In this document: positions 7,701 to 15,780 of the stretch, piece after piece
How the letters are laid out: each line of letters starts with the position of its first letter
Numbering within the stretch: position 1 is the stretch's first letter
NCBI GenBank assembly: GCA_900155495.1
Contig: FTLJ01001462.1
Coordinates: 1-15,789 of the forward strand
Direction of reading: 5' to 3'
DNA from: Porogramme epimiltina
Taxonomy: Eukaryota; Basidiomycota; Agaricomycetes; Polyporales; Polyporaceae
DNA: 15,789 bases
Position numbers and translations under genes: made by a program
The notes under the pieces: model-generated
What the model was told of the DNA's origin: nothing
Databases searched by the model: none
The model's input: only the letters and a program-made list of their open reading frames with translations

Positions 7701-8683
7701 AGCTCCGTTGACCACCACCGTTTCGCAAAGGGGGTGGCCGGTGCGAGGGGGACTTGATCGTCAATGGTGTGCCGGAGGTCGTCCATGAGTGCCGCGAGCG
7801 CAGTGTCGAAGTCTTCTCGCGTCGCGAGCGCGTCGTCGGGGGGTGCGCGCGCATCCAATCGAGTAGTGAGCACTTTGCGGAATGCGTCCCAGTCGACCTT
7901 GCGGTAGTCGCGCGCGATGCGGGCGGGGGCCCGTTGTAGCGGGATGTCGAAGACTGTGATAATCGGGAAGTGATCAGTTTTAACAGGACGGAGCTCGGGG
8001 CGCACAGTGCACGAGTGTAGGGCGTCGTGCAGTTCCTGTGTGCAGAAGACATTGTCAGGGCGTGTGAGGCTCTTGTCGCGCGTTGACTCCAGGGTGGGGA
8101 TGGATGGGGGGAGTGCCATTTCGAGGCCGAGGTCTGCGACACGCGTGATCAGCAGGTCCGCGCGTCGTATATTCCGCCTGCTAAAGAGCTTAAAGTTAGC
8201 AGGGTGATCCCACGCCGGGTGGTGTCTGTTGAAGTCGCCAAGCCAGATGACGTGGTGTGGGCCTGCGGAGGCTGCGATCGCCGCGCGCGTCGCGCGCGTG
8301 GCCGTGTGGATGGCGGTGTCGTGTTCCCCATCCACATACAGGTTGAGGAGGTGGAGTCGTGCTTCCCCTGTCTGGATGGTGATCGCGGCGACGTCGGGGT
8401 GCGGGACCGTGAGCGGGGCCCAGCTGCCCGTCGATAGTTGCTTGTTGACTAGGATGGTCGCGCGTGTTCTGCCTGATGTGTCGCGGTCACGGACAGTGGG
8501 ATAGTGCACTGTCCAGTGCCGGGTCGCGCGCGTATTCTTGAGGGTGTCGATGTAAGGTTCCTGGAGGGCTAGTATATCGAAGTTAGTAGGTGTGGCGCGA
8601 TGCAGGAGGTCTTCTTGCGCAGTGAGTGATTTGTTGAGGTTCTGCTGCCATAAACGGAGTTGGGTTAGCTGTTGTTCAGGCAT
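4742..8683 (-). CDS. LINE ORF2: endonuclease / reverse transcriptase / RNase H polyprotein
   Basis: This 1313-aa protein nicks the target and copies the element RNA into DNA. The APE-type endonuclease (about 8-250) keeps N15, Q-E42-P-Y, G-D150-F-N152, D210-N211 and the T-D237-H238 motif. The reverse transcriptase (about 455-790) has K-A-P-G-P-D-A-I-P at 476-484, motif A F-L-D609-I-K-S-A-F, motif B G-I-D-Q-G-C-P-L-S (665-673) and motif C S-M-D701-D702. RNase H (about 994-1130) keeps Y-T-D1000-G-S, E1039, D1067-N and G-H1114-E-G-V-A-G-N with D1124. A zinc knuckle follows, C1233-x2-C1236-x8-H1245-x4-C1250, and the acidic C-terminus ends D-D-D-K-D-D-E-G. There is no internal stop or frameshift. 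The ATG at 8681-8683 overlaps the ORF1 stop. The motif C sequence M-D-D in place of the common A-D-D is the main oddity; both catalytic Asp are kept. Confidence 0.95.
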   Translation of the reverse strand: MPEQQLTQLRLWQQNLNKSLTAQEDLLHRATPTNFDILALQEPYIDTLKNTRATRHWTVHYPTVRDRDTSGRTRATILVNKQLSTGSWAPLTVPHPDVAAITIQTGEARLHLLNLYVDGEHDTAIHTATRATRAAIAASAGPHHVIWLGDFNRHHPAWDHPANFKLFSRRNIRRADLLITRVADLGLEMALPPSIPTLESTRDKSLTRPDNVFCTQELHDALHSCTVRPELRPVKTDHFPIITVFDIPLQRAPARIARDYRKVDWDAFRKVLTTRLDARAPPDDALATREDFDTALAALMDDLRHTIDDQVPLAPATPFAKRWWSTELGKMRKEKERLGRVSHHHRHDKHHPAHAEYRRFRNRYADHIRAAKNDHWKAWIDSVDSKTIWNANRFLKAGPMDGGSARIPTLNDVDERGRPVKLTTNEEKGEKFHSIFFLPPSTAPAPTGPYPPPRFSFRPITDDQVRGAIAALRTFKAPGPDAIPNEVYKHCVDQLTPHLGRLFRATFDLRYYPDEWKVSDTVVLKKPGKTDYTVAKAWRPIALLGCMSKILSRCVADVLVYEAERLSLLASYQFGGRAGRTTTDSIHLVTKTVKDAWRRGDRASVVFLDIKSAFPAASPERLIHNLRMRGVPEEYTNWLRIKLEGRKTRLKFDDYVSELFQILSGIDQGCPLSVILYAFYNSDLIDSATPKAGQTAVGSMDDVALVTTGKTFADCHAKVRDFMDKDGGALDWSRAHNSEFSLDKFGLINCRATGSDLGPTLRLTDGTAIPPAEYHRFLGVLLDRNLRFRQHTAFAAAKGTKWVALLRRLANARNGLTLAVVRRLYLSVAVPSMLYAADTFLTPIRHIPGKKRLHGSVSATKKLGMVQRQALLTMTGALRSTATDVLEVHADSLLPFDLLVKKVCQRAAIRLYTLPSDHPLVPHVRRASKRYVKSHKSALHELTDAFRHSSARGNIETIRPARLHPRWKPRHRTHIPESKARAAEDDARWARRGAYRIYTDGSDVDGGVGAAALLYAPGRRRPRILRHYLGPSTQHTVYEAEIVATILGVELLRTERQAIQRASIALDNTAAIRATTLRTSAPGRYLTDIFHAHVKKLKDARPGLRLTLRWVPGHEGVAGNEAADKAAKEAAAGRSSAARELPKELRKKLPHSASRARQNYAQELKTLAAHRWTDTPRARRIKRVDDSLPSGKYAKLVKPLARRHANLLTQLRTGHVPLYAYLKRIGKSLTDTCPTCAEAPESPTHYLLDCPAYGIHRAIHFRTLGREGRKLSVLLNSKAALRPLFAYINATERFRRIFGLLPEIEDDDKDDEG
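8676..8683 (-). promoter_or_regulatory. ORF1/ORF2 overlap ATGCCTGA (likely reinitiation site)
   Basis: The ORF2 start ATG (8683-8681) precedes the ORF1 stop TGA (8678-8676) by two bases, so the ORFs overlap by 8 nt in different frames. This arrangement suits termination-reinitiation, known for the bicistronic RNAs of several LINEs. There is no obvious slippery heptamer at the site that would favour frameshifting. Confidence 0.6.
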
Positions 8684-10394
8684 TCAGAACGGAAGCAGGT
8701 GCGCGCGCGCCGGCGCGGTAGTAGTTATCTAGCTGTGTCTGTCGGGGGGCGGTGGCGGGCGCATCGGCCGCGTTGAAATGGTGTTGCATCTGCGACCATA
8801 CTGATGGGAGCGGGGGCGCGCGTGCGAGCTCTTCCTCCTCGGTGACCCAAGTCTCTGGGTTGTTAGTTACGTAGAATCGGAATCCTGTGTCCGCGCGACG
8901 GGCGGACAGTTCGCGCGTGCGCGCGAGGAAGGTCGGGCAGGCGCGGTCCCACGCTGGGTGTCCTTCGGCCACGCAGTTCGCGCAGCGGTGTCGTTCGGGG
9001 GCGTTTGTCGCGTCGCAGCGCGCTGTTGGGTGGGTGCCCGCGCAGTTCGCGCAGACGTCCGTGGCGCTGTTGCAATCCTTTGCAAGGTGACCGAAAGCCT
9101 GGCAGCGCATGCAGCGCCGCGGCTCGTCGAACTCCTTGCGGACCAGCACACGACGCCCCGCGAGCGTGAGGCCCTTGATGGCCTTGTTCGCCTGGTTGAT
9201 GCTGGTGATCGTGAGCTGGAGGAACGCGAGGCGCTGCCCCGGGCGGCGGCGCTCGATCGGCTTGATCCAGTCTGCGCGCGCGATTGCGTTGCTGTCGAGA
9301 CCGTGCGCTTCTTCCACCGCGCGGAGCGTCGCTGGGTCGTGGGGGTCGAAACTTGTCGGGACCCGTTCCACAATCAACCTGTAGGTTCTTTCTATTAGTT
9401 TAGCTTCCATACCCATTTTCGCCGCGAATGCGCGGGCGATGTTGGGTTGAAGGAGCCAGCGGGCGGTGTTGGTGTTCGAAAGGGTGAAGACGACGTCTCC
9501 GTGTCGTTGGATCTTTGCTGATTCGATCGCGGCGTCCTTGGGCGGGGAGAGCCCGCTGGCCGGGAGCATGTCGAGAGCTTGTCGGGCCTTTTCGAGGGCC
9601 TGCCGGTCGTCGAGAGATTGGCCGCCGGTGTCCTTAAGCGCCACCCCACGGACCAGGAGCTGGCGCTGCAGGAGATCTGCGAGGTCTACCGCCCGCCGCG
9701 TGCGTGCGGGGGCGGTCTCCAGGGTCAGTGCGGGGGCGGTGGGGGGTGACGTACCTGTGGGCGGGGTCGCTTGCCCCGCCGCCTGTGTCCCTGCGCGCGC
9801 TGCCGTGAGCGTGGCCTCCGCCTCCCCTAACCGCGCGCAGACCTCCCCGAGCTTCTCGGTTACCTTGTCGAGCTCCCGTCGCGCGCCCTCCAGGCCCTCC
9901 TGGAGGGAGGTGGTGTTCATCGCGGCTTCTTGTTTGGTGTTGTGCTCGATGTAATCATCGATGCGCAGCACAATTTGCTCTTCCATTCGGTCGACTACCT
10001 GGTTTGTAATCGCGTCGCACAGGTGGTCGTTATAGATTTCTTGTGCTAAAAACGCGAAGGAAATAAGGCCCTTTCGGGCGAGTTCAGCAGTGGGGGAGGC
10101 GCGAGCAAAATGAAGCAAACCGGTGACGAGGGCGTCCTTGGTGATCGCGCCCTCGTCGGCGGGAATGAGCTGATAGTCCCTTTGTTGGAGGAAGGCCAGG
10201 GCGGCGTTCAGGTCCGGAATTGCCGACCTGGCCTCTTCCAATAACTCTTCTTGTGTGAGAGTGGCCTTGCTTCTCGATGCCGTCATTGCCCGGGCCCTGT
10301 CGGGCGTCGCGCTGGCACGGGCGCCAGAAGCGCCGCGGCTCGCCGCTGGGGGGTTCTTCGGCGCGGGTTTTGCAGATCGCGGTCGCTGGGACAT
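8676..10394 (-). CDS. LINE ORF1: gag-like RNA-binding protein with three zinc knuckles
   Basis: This 572-aa protein should coat the element RNA and carry it to the nucleus. Seen, in order: a basic, Ala/Pro-rich N-terminus (1-45); a helical region with a probable coiled coil at about 131-200; a Pro/Thr/Ala linker (about 200-232); a central region (about 285-425) in the position of the RRM-like fold of many ORF1 proteins, not confirmed; then three zinc knuckles: C428-x2-C-x4-H-x4-C441, C448-x2-C-x3-H-x4-C460 and C471-x2-C-x4-H-x6-C486. The long last spacing is common in I-group LINE ORF1 proteins. The ATG at 10392-10394 is preceded immediately by an in-frame TAG, which fixes the start as the first possible one. 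The stop TGA lies inside the first codons of ORF2. Confidence 0.92.
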   Translation of the reverse strand: MSQRPRSAKPAPKNPPAASRGASGARASATPDRARAMTASRSKATLTQEELLEEARSAIPDLNAALAFLQQRDYQLIPADEGAITKDALVTGLLHFARASPTAELARKGLISFAFLAQEIYNDHLCDAITNQVVDRMEEQIVLRIDDYIEHNTKQEAAMNTTSLQEGLEGARRELDKVTEKLGEVCARLGEAEATLTAARAGTQAAGQATPPTGTSPPTAPALTLETAPARTRRAVDLADLLQRQLLVRGVALKDTGGQSLDDRQALEKARQALDMLPASGLSPPKDAAIESAKIQRHGDVVFTLSNTNTARWLLQPNIARAFAAKMGMEAKLIERTYRLIVERVPTSFDPHDPATLRAVEEAHGLDSNAIARADWIKPIERRRPGQRLAFLQLTITSINQANKAIKGLTLAGRRVLVRKEFDEPRRCMRCQAFGHLAKDCNSATDVCANCAGTHPTARCDATNAPERHRCANCVAEGHPAWDRACPTFLARTRELSARRADTGFRFYVTNNPETWVTEEEELARAPPLPSVWSQMQHHFNAADAPATAPRQTQLDNYYRAGARAPASVLNA

Positions 10395-10539
10395 CTAAGT
10401 TCTTTTTCGGGTATAAGGGACGCAGCTTTAATCTTGAATCCCTCCTGGGCGGCCAGTTTGTCGCCTGCAGGGGTCTTCTCGGTGGGCCCGGAGCATGGGA
10501 AAAAAGGAGCAGGTGGAGGTGTGAGATCAAGGAGCGTCC
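10395..10539 (-). other. LINE 5'UTR
   Basis: The 145 bases between the target site duplication and the ORF1 ATG should carry the internal promoter needed for a mobile LINE. I cannot identify promoter elements with confidence. Because ORF1 is complete, the element is full length or nearly so; a few missing 5' bases cannot be excluded without another copy. Confidence 0.6.
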
Positions 10540-10553
10540 ACGTGGGATCGGTT
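10540..10553 (+). repeat. Target site duplication of the LINE, right copy
   Basis: ACGTGGGATCGGTT is identical to 4119-4132. It is in the same codon phase of HET-B as the left copy. Confidence 0.93.
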
Positions 10554-11658
10554 GACCACCGGTTATGCTCACGACTGTAATGCGGGCCACATAGAGGACT
10601 GGGGCGACAACACTCATGATTTTGGGGACCCCATGGAGCGCACTATTCGTCTCTCATTTGTGCCTTGCGCCCACGCGCCCAACCAGACGTTGGTGCTCGG
10701 CCTCGAGCTCGTCGGGAGCGTGTACGAGGCGATACAGAAGAATGCAAACACTTACCTCCCACCACCCATCCGTGTCCCTCACAGATGTGTCACTGCCCCA
10801 GCTGCCAGGATGGGTCCAACCAGCAATTTACAGAGTTCCGCGCCAGGATCGCCTATTTCCTCCGAGTCCTCAGCGAGCTGGTCTCTCTCTATTCCCACCA
10901 ACCCCCCGGCTGCCCCCCGGACTAACTGCCTCCAGATTGCCCATTGCTCGAGCGAGAAGGGCTCCGCTAACTCAATTGCTAAAGACATCCACGGCCTGTG
11001 CGAAACCAATGAATACCCCGAGCGCCGAAGGGACGCCCCCAAGACGACGACCTCCGAGGGAAACGCTGGCACTAGTGTAACGGATACCATCGGTGACTTG
11101 CGCCGCGAGTTCTATCACACTCTGGAGGCGCACAACACCACACGCGATCGCGAGATGCGTGCCATGAATGAGGCTTATCGTCGCGAATTGGACGAAATGA
11201 CCGCAGCTCACCGTCGCGAACTGGGTGAAATGCAGGAAGCCCACAACGCGCAGATGCGCGAGTTGTTCAAGATCATCGAGAGCACCCGCCCTGAAGTTGC
11301 GCAGCTGAGGAGGCTACCTAACGCGCAGTACACTCCCCTCACTGTCGACAACCACCTCAAGCGGTTAGTGGCCCCCCAACCATCTGAAACGCGCTCTGCA
11401 AAACGACCCCGCCACTCCGAGTCTCCCGCTCCCCCCTTCCCATCCATGCCCGCGTCATCTTCTACCTCATCCACGCAGTTCTCTTACGCTCCTCAGGGTG
11501 CTCCAGGAGGTCCATCAACCATGGTAGCTCCAGGATGGGAAACATTCACCACGGCAAATCCAGCACAAGCACACGCAAGACCGCCATACCAAGGGCAGGA
11601 CGCATACTATCCGCCGCACCAAGATGTATACCAGTCCAGTCCGTGGAAAATGGGTTAG
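10554..11658 (+). pseudogene. HET-B: 3' part, separated from its start by the LINE
   Basis: This open frame continues HET-B in the same phase through the right duplication (10540 is a codon boundary, as is 4119) and ends at TAG 11656-11658. The first part matches HET-A (A-H-D-C, H-I-E-D-W, R-T-I-R-L-S-F, Q-T-L-V-L-G, V-Y-E). A low-complexity Ser/Pro/Thr region follows, then a charged coiled coil (about 11083-11285) with 11-residue repeats at 11170-11202, 11203-11235 and 11236-11268. The end is a disordered Pro/Ser/Gln/Tyr-rich tail preceded by a short basic patch (K-R-P-R-H at about 11401). Without the LINE the protein would be about 914 aa. There is no decay in this half: no stop and no shift. 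It lacks its own promoter and start, so it is probably not expressed as a protein. Confidence 0.85.
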
Positions 11659-14600
11659 TTCGTTACGCATGCGCCGGGGTTCTCCCAGAGAGGGTTGGCT
11701 CCTCAGAGGCTGCTAGTTTGTTTTTCGAGTGATTCAGTACACTGTTCGAATGTGTATATGCATGTACATACATTACACGCAGTTTCAAATCGTCGCACTG
11801 TCTAGCTGATTGTCCCTGAAAGGTCTATATGATGACGAGGACGTGTATCATAGTCGATGTTGCCTCTCGTTCTAATTATTGCACGTCTAACACATAGTCC
11901 GCAGTAGCCTGTCCGTCAACGTTAACCATCCGCCTCTACTACACTTGCACGACCGCCAACATGCCCAACCTATCCGCGTCACAGCCCACCATACAAAATT
12001 CCACGGCACCCACGGACCACCACCCCTCCACTGGTTTGGCGCACACACGGCCACCGTTGTTGGGATGGAATGTGGGCCGTTGTTGAAGAAGAACGTCGCC
12101 CCTTTCCTCAGGCTGTCGTCGGGGCGATGCATCCAGTCGCCAGCTTCGGTGCATCACAGCACTGGGTGCGCTGAGCCCCACAGGGAGACGAGCAGGTTAT
12201 CTATTGACAGAGACACCACTGGCAGCAGGAGAGGCCATTTGAAGCACTATCCTAGAGGTCGGCGGGCCAGCAGCGGCGCTGCCTTAACTTCCCGCGACAG
12301 CACGCGGGCTGTGTGTCGAATCAACACGCTACGCACGAGTGTGCGGTTGAGCCTTTTTTGAAGGAGCGGCAGGAAGGGCAAATGTGCAGGAGGGAGAGTC
12401 CGAAGAGGTGGAAATGTAACATTGAGGTCTTGGCTCGGGCGCAGCGCGGCGCCGGGGTGGTTGAGGGACGTTGATAAACTGCGAGTCTGCGACGCCGCCT
12501 CTTCGGGGGTGGCATATGCAACCAAAATGAGGGTGGTGTGATCGTCTGCCAGGCTAGGAATCGTGCGAGGCAGATCCCATCCTAAATGAAGGGTGTAATG
12601 AGTGCGGAGAGAAAGGGACTGGAGGAGGAGGTACGCACCGAAACAACCCCATCTACCAAGATCACCTCAGTCGCCGTCCCAATCCGATACATCTGTTCGA
12701 ACCCTGTCCGATGGGTTGTAAATTGGACGCTTGAGGTAACGCAATTGTATGCGGTGGGGATCTGACGGCCTGGCGGCGGCGCGAAGGGTGGAGGGAGATA
12801 AGTGTATGAGCCGCGACGAGTCGGTGTTGTAAACGCGGCTGATCTCCATGGGATGATGCCAAGTTGTGGGGAAGAAGTTATAGAGGGGTGGATAGGCAAT
12901 TCAAAGAAGATCGACAATGTTGTCGACTGGGATGGGAGACACGCTTGACGAGGCGAGTGAGTTATGTATGTGAGAAGGGTGTATGAGCCCTGTGACTGCG
13001 AGGTGAATTACACGGCGTGAACGTCAGGCGTGTAGCTCACCGAAAGCATCGAGGGGCCTCTCTGAAGAAGGGCTCCATGGTTTGTGGCTGCTGCTGGCAG
13101 GACCAGGGTCGATTGGTCAGGGAGATGCGCAGACGAGGGCGAGAGGGCGTCGGACAGGAGGCAGACGTCGACCGGCAGATGCGAGGACCCCAGTCCATGC
13201 GCACAGTTCCCCTCCCACCGGCCGGCCCAAAACCGGTACCTCGAATGCCTTTTGCGACGCCGAAGACACCGAGGGCGGGCCCGGCACCTCAAGCTCCACC
13301 AATCACGGGCGCATCTCCTGCTCCGGACATGGACGAGCTCCTCCGTGCCCTAGCCCTGCCCGTACTGCCCACTGGCTCCTCGCCGCCCAATCAGGGTCTG
13401 CCTGCCTGAGCCACACGCGCCGGGGAATCGGCCTTGGACGCGGTCATTGGTTCACAAGCACGACCTCTCCGCGGCCTGTCTGTGTGGCTGCCCACGAACG
13501 TGGTAGCCCCGACGCCCCAGTCCGTGAATGCCCAGCTTGTCCCGCCGTGACGGGTCCTTTGAGCCCGTCCACCTCACAAACTGCTATCCCTCAGGTTCGG
13601 AAAGTGTATCGCCGTCGATACATTACACCCCAAGAGATTCGACTTCGGAGGTACATCGCGATCCCCGTATCCTCACTCGGGGCCATTGCATACGACGCGA
13701 AGTGCTGTGTGATATCCCAGCCAGACTGCTCATACACGCGGTGGCATACGTTCGTGTTCGAGCGTGCCTGCTTGAATGATAGATGGGAGCGTGGTAGCTC
13801 GCTTGTGTCTGTGATTTTGTTCGTGATTAGTTGACGTAACTGCGAGTAAACAGAGCGAGAATCGTGGCGCACCGTATTCTTTCTCTGTACTGAAAAGGTG
13901 GAGCCCTCGAGTAGGACTCTATACATGCCCTCCTCGGAAGCAGCTACAGAAATCGGGGTTAACATGAATTTGACGGCGTCGTTCAGTTGACTGCACTCAC
14001 AGCTACATAGATTCGTCAGCTGTGGTCAAGGCCATAGCAGCGACTCTCACACCCTATGCGGAACTCCACCGCAGGAGGAACGCCCATCCGCCAAAATCGT
14101 TCCGTAATGACGGTGATAGTGGTGGGCATGAATAGGGGACGCCAATGGGCGAAAATGTCGCCTCCATGCATCGCGCGAGCGTGCGCATGGGCACGCCCAA
14201 GTAGTTATAACCGTAAAAATGGACAATGCTGAGGGTTATGGGCGGGGGCGGGGCGCGTTGAGACCAGGGGCAGAAGGGGCGACGTACCTGCGTGAGGCGG
14301 CGTGTCTACTGTGTGTGGTGAGGAGGGCGGCGGAAATATCGCCCTCTGTACACATCAGAGAACTTCAAGCTGCACGCGCAGACACGAATGGGTGAAGGCT
14401 GCGACAAGAATCGCAATGTGAGTGTGGGGAAGAGATGAACACAGTGGAGGAAGACGTACCCGAGAAGATTTCCCCTACACCGCACGCCGTATGACTCTCT
14501 GTTCCCTCTACCGCTAACCCCTCCAGCATTCCGTGCCATAGGTACGCGGCCCGATGGTTGACATTGAGATGGACAAGCAAGGGAACGGTCGTGGAGCGAC

Positions 14601-14764
14601 AGAACGGGAGTAGGGGTGGAGCAGAAGGAAACCGAGGCCGCTGAGTATTGAGGACGGTGGGGTGGGCTGTGTCTGGGAGGGGGGACATCTCGTAAGCCCA
14701 GCGGCGGGGGATGGAGAGCGTGTGCAGGTCGGGATATACAGACACTCACCAGTAGCCGTAGGGT
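11659..14764. other. About 3.1 kb without a recognisable gene
   Basis: No reading frame here combines an ATG start, length and a recognisable motif. The longest plus-strand frame (to 13834) contains no ATG. A short Pro/Ala-rich frame ends near 13409 (A-P-D-M-D-E-L-L-R-A-L). Intron-like GT-AG pairs recur on the minus strand at 14749-14673, 14459-14399, 14287-14229, 14052-14003 and 12638-12582, but the exons between them do not join into one long frame. An AT-rich imperfect palindrome lies at 11749-11774, and a 6-bp inverted repeat (GTATCG / CGATAC) at 13606-13621. The equivalent interval after HET-A is only about 0.2 kb. Confidence 0.5.
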
Positions 14765-15248
14765 GAAAAGTGTTATTGCGCGGGACTGGAGCAATCAGGG
14801 CGACGATCGGAGTGCTTGAGAATCATTGCTGTTGGTGCGCCGTACGGGGGATACCAACGGGGGTCTCAGCCAACAGGCTGGGTGGGACGAGGAAGACGTC
14901 CGAGAGCAAAACAGACACAGGCGCCAAGGCCGTGATCAACTCCCGGGCCGTCGCGCGCGCGTCATCCAGTGTCCACGCATCGGGGTTTTCGCATTCCTTC
15001 CTCATCGTCGTCAACGTCTGCCCTTAACCCAAGAAGCTCTCCAGCCATATGCACTCGTCCACCTCGAGAAGCCAGTCAGGGAGGGGGGCATGCCACCCCC
15101 GGCGTCGCTCCTCTCCGAGGGCTCTTCGCATCTGCCCATCTCAATCCTCATCGGCCCCTGACCTGATCGCCATCCAGAACAAGCATGTCCTCCAATTGGA
15201 TGGTTTCCTACGTAGCGTCATGTATGTACTGTATTCTCCTTCCTAAGC

Positions 15249-15254
15249 AATAAA
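15249..15254 (+). terminator. AATAAA hexamer, upstream module copy 2
   Basis: This sits at the position equivalent to 1806-1811 in copy 1. It would end a plus-strand transcript arriving from the left. No gene that could supply such a transcript is recognisable in the preceding 3 kb. Confidence 0.4.
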
Positions 15255-15511
15255 GCCGTACTTCCAAGCCGCTACGATCACTGCCCACGGTGTGCCAGCA
15301 TTAGAACCATTGCGATTGCGACGCAGTACTTTGTGTTCGTCAGTGCATTTCTTGCTGGATCATGAAAGCCTTGCTGAATCGACCGCGCAGAAGTGCCTCT
15401 GGACATGCACACTCTCCCACAACGACGCTCGTTGCGTTCAAGGTTAGGCCTTGGACGAGTGTGCAAGTGCGATCTACTCGCCCTTAGGCACGGGACAACC
15501 CTGCGCTGCTC

Positions 15512-15516
15512 TATAA
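15512..15516 (+). promoter_or_regulatory. Candidate TATA box in module copy 2
   Basis: TATAA lies in the context CTCTATAAGG, about 260 bp before the conserved 5'UTR donor. The aligned position in copy 1 (about 2100-2108) reads TTTCTAAAG and is not a clear TATA box. Position and conservation are suggestive only. Confidence 0.3.
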
Positions 15517-15774
15517 GGTTTCGATGCGATCAGAGCCATACACTGGCACGCATAGCATTTCCCCGCCTCGTATTGTCCACAGTGCTTCCGCGCGTGGGCT
15601 GTGCGCTCCATCCTCTTGTACAAGTACCTCAGTGGCAGTGCTTTACTCATCTCTCATATCAAGGAGCCCCTCTTTGGACTCACCGCGTGTCGACATCCGT
15701 CGCTTTCTCTACACTCACATGGTTCCACTCTAGCAGCCTCGGCGAGATATACAACGAATTTTTGTACCATCCCA

Positions 15775-15780
15775 GTGAGT
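15775..15780 (+). other. 5' splice donor of the predicted 5'UTR intron, copy 2
   Basis: GTGAGT is conserved with 2365-2370. The branch point and acceptor would lie beyond the window edge. Confidence 0.45.

Larger units (their letters stand above)
4133..10539 (-). mobile_element. Non-LTR retrotransposon (LINE), apparently full length, about 6.4 kb
   Basis: Read on the minus strand the order is: 145-bp 5'UTR, ORF1, ORF2 (8-nt overlap), about 600-bp 3'UTR, AATAAA and poly(A). An exact target site duplication flanks it. There are no long terminal repeats, and the poly(A) end plus duplication are diagnostic of target-primed reverse transcription. ORF2 has an APE-type endonuclease, reverse transcriptase, RNase H and a C-terminal zinc knuckle, and ORF1 has three zinc knuckles. 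Among fungal LINEs this layout fits the Tad1 clade of the I group; that clade call is inference from architecture. The plus-strand primer end GATCGGTT, followed by GACC, implies first-strand cleavage just after the two T bases, which can pair with the RNA tail. It sits inside exon 2 of HET-B, in antisense orientation. Confidence 0.95.

Noticed and set aside
5174..8504. Many plus-strand open frames opposite LINE ORF2
   Set aside because: They are shadows of a GC-rich coding strand, without motifs, and the minus-strand frame carries all catalytic residues.
4133..10539. LTR retrotransposon or retrovirus-like element
   Set aside because: There are no terminal repeats, protease or integrase. It has an APE-type endonuclease and a poly(A) tail, which is a LINE architecture.
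11749..11774. AT-rich imperfect palindrome after the HET-B stop
   Set aside because: It is imperfect and isolated, with no partner elsewhere. Eukaryotic transcripts do not end at such hairpins, so I give it no function.
13606..13621. GTATCG / CGATAC inverted repeat with a 4-bp loop
   Set aside because: A 6-bp stem is expected by chance in 15.8 kb, and no context supports a role.
13082..13834. A 250-codon plus-strand open frame
   Set aside because: It begins at a TTG and contains no ATG, has no recognisable motif, and lies in GC-rich sequence where long chance frames are common. Adding the possible intron at 12957-13026 still gives no start codon.
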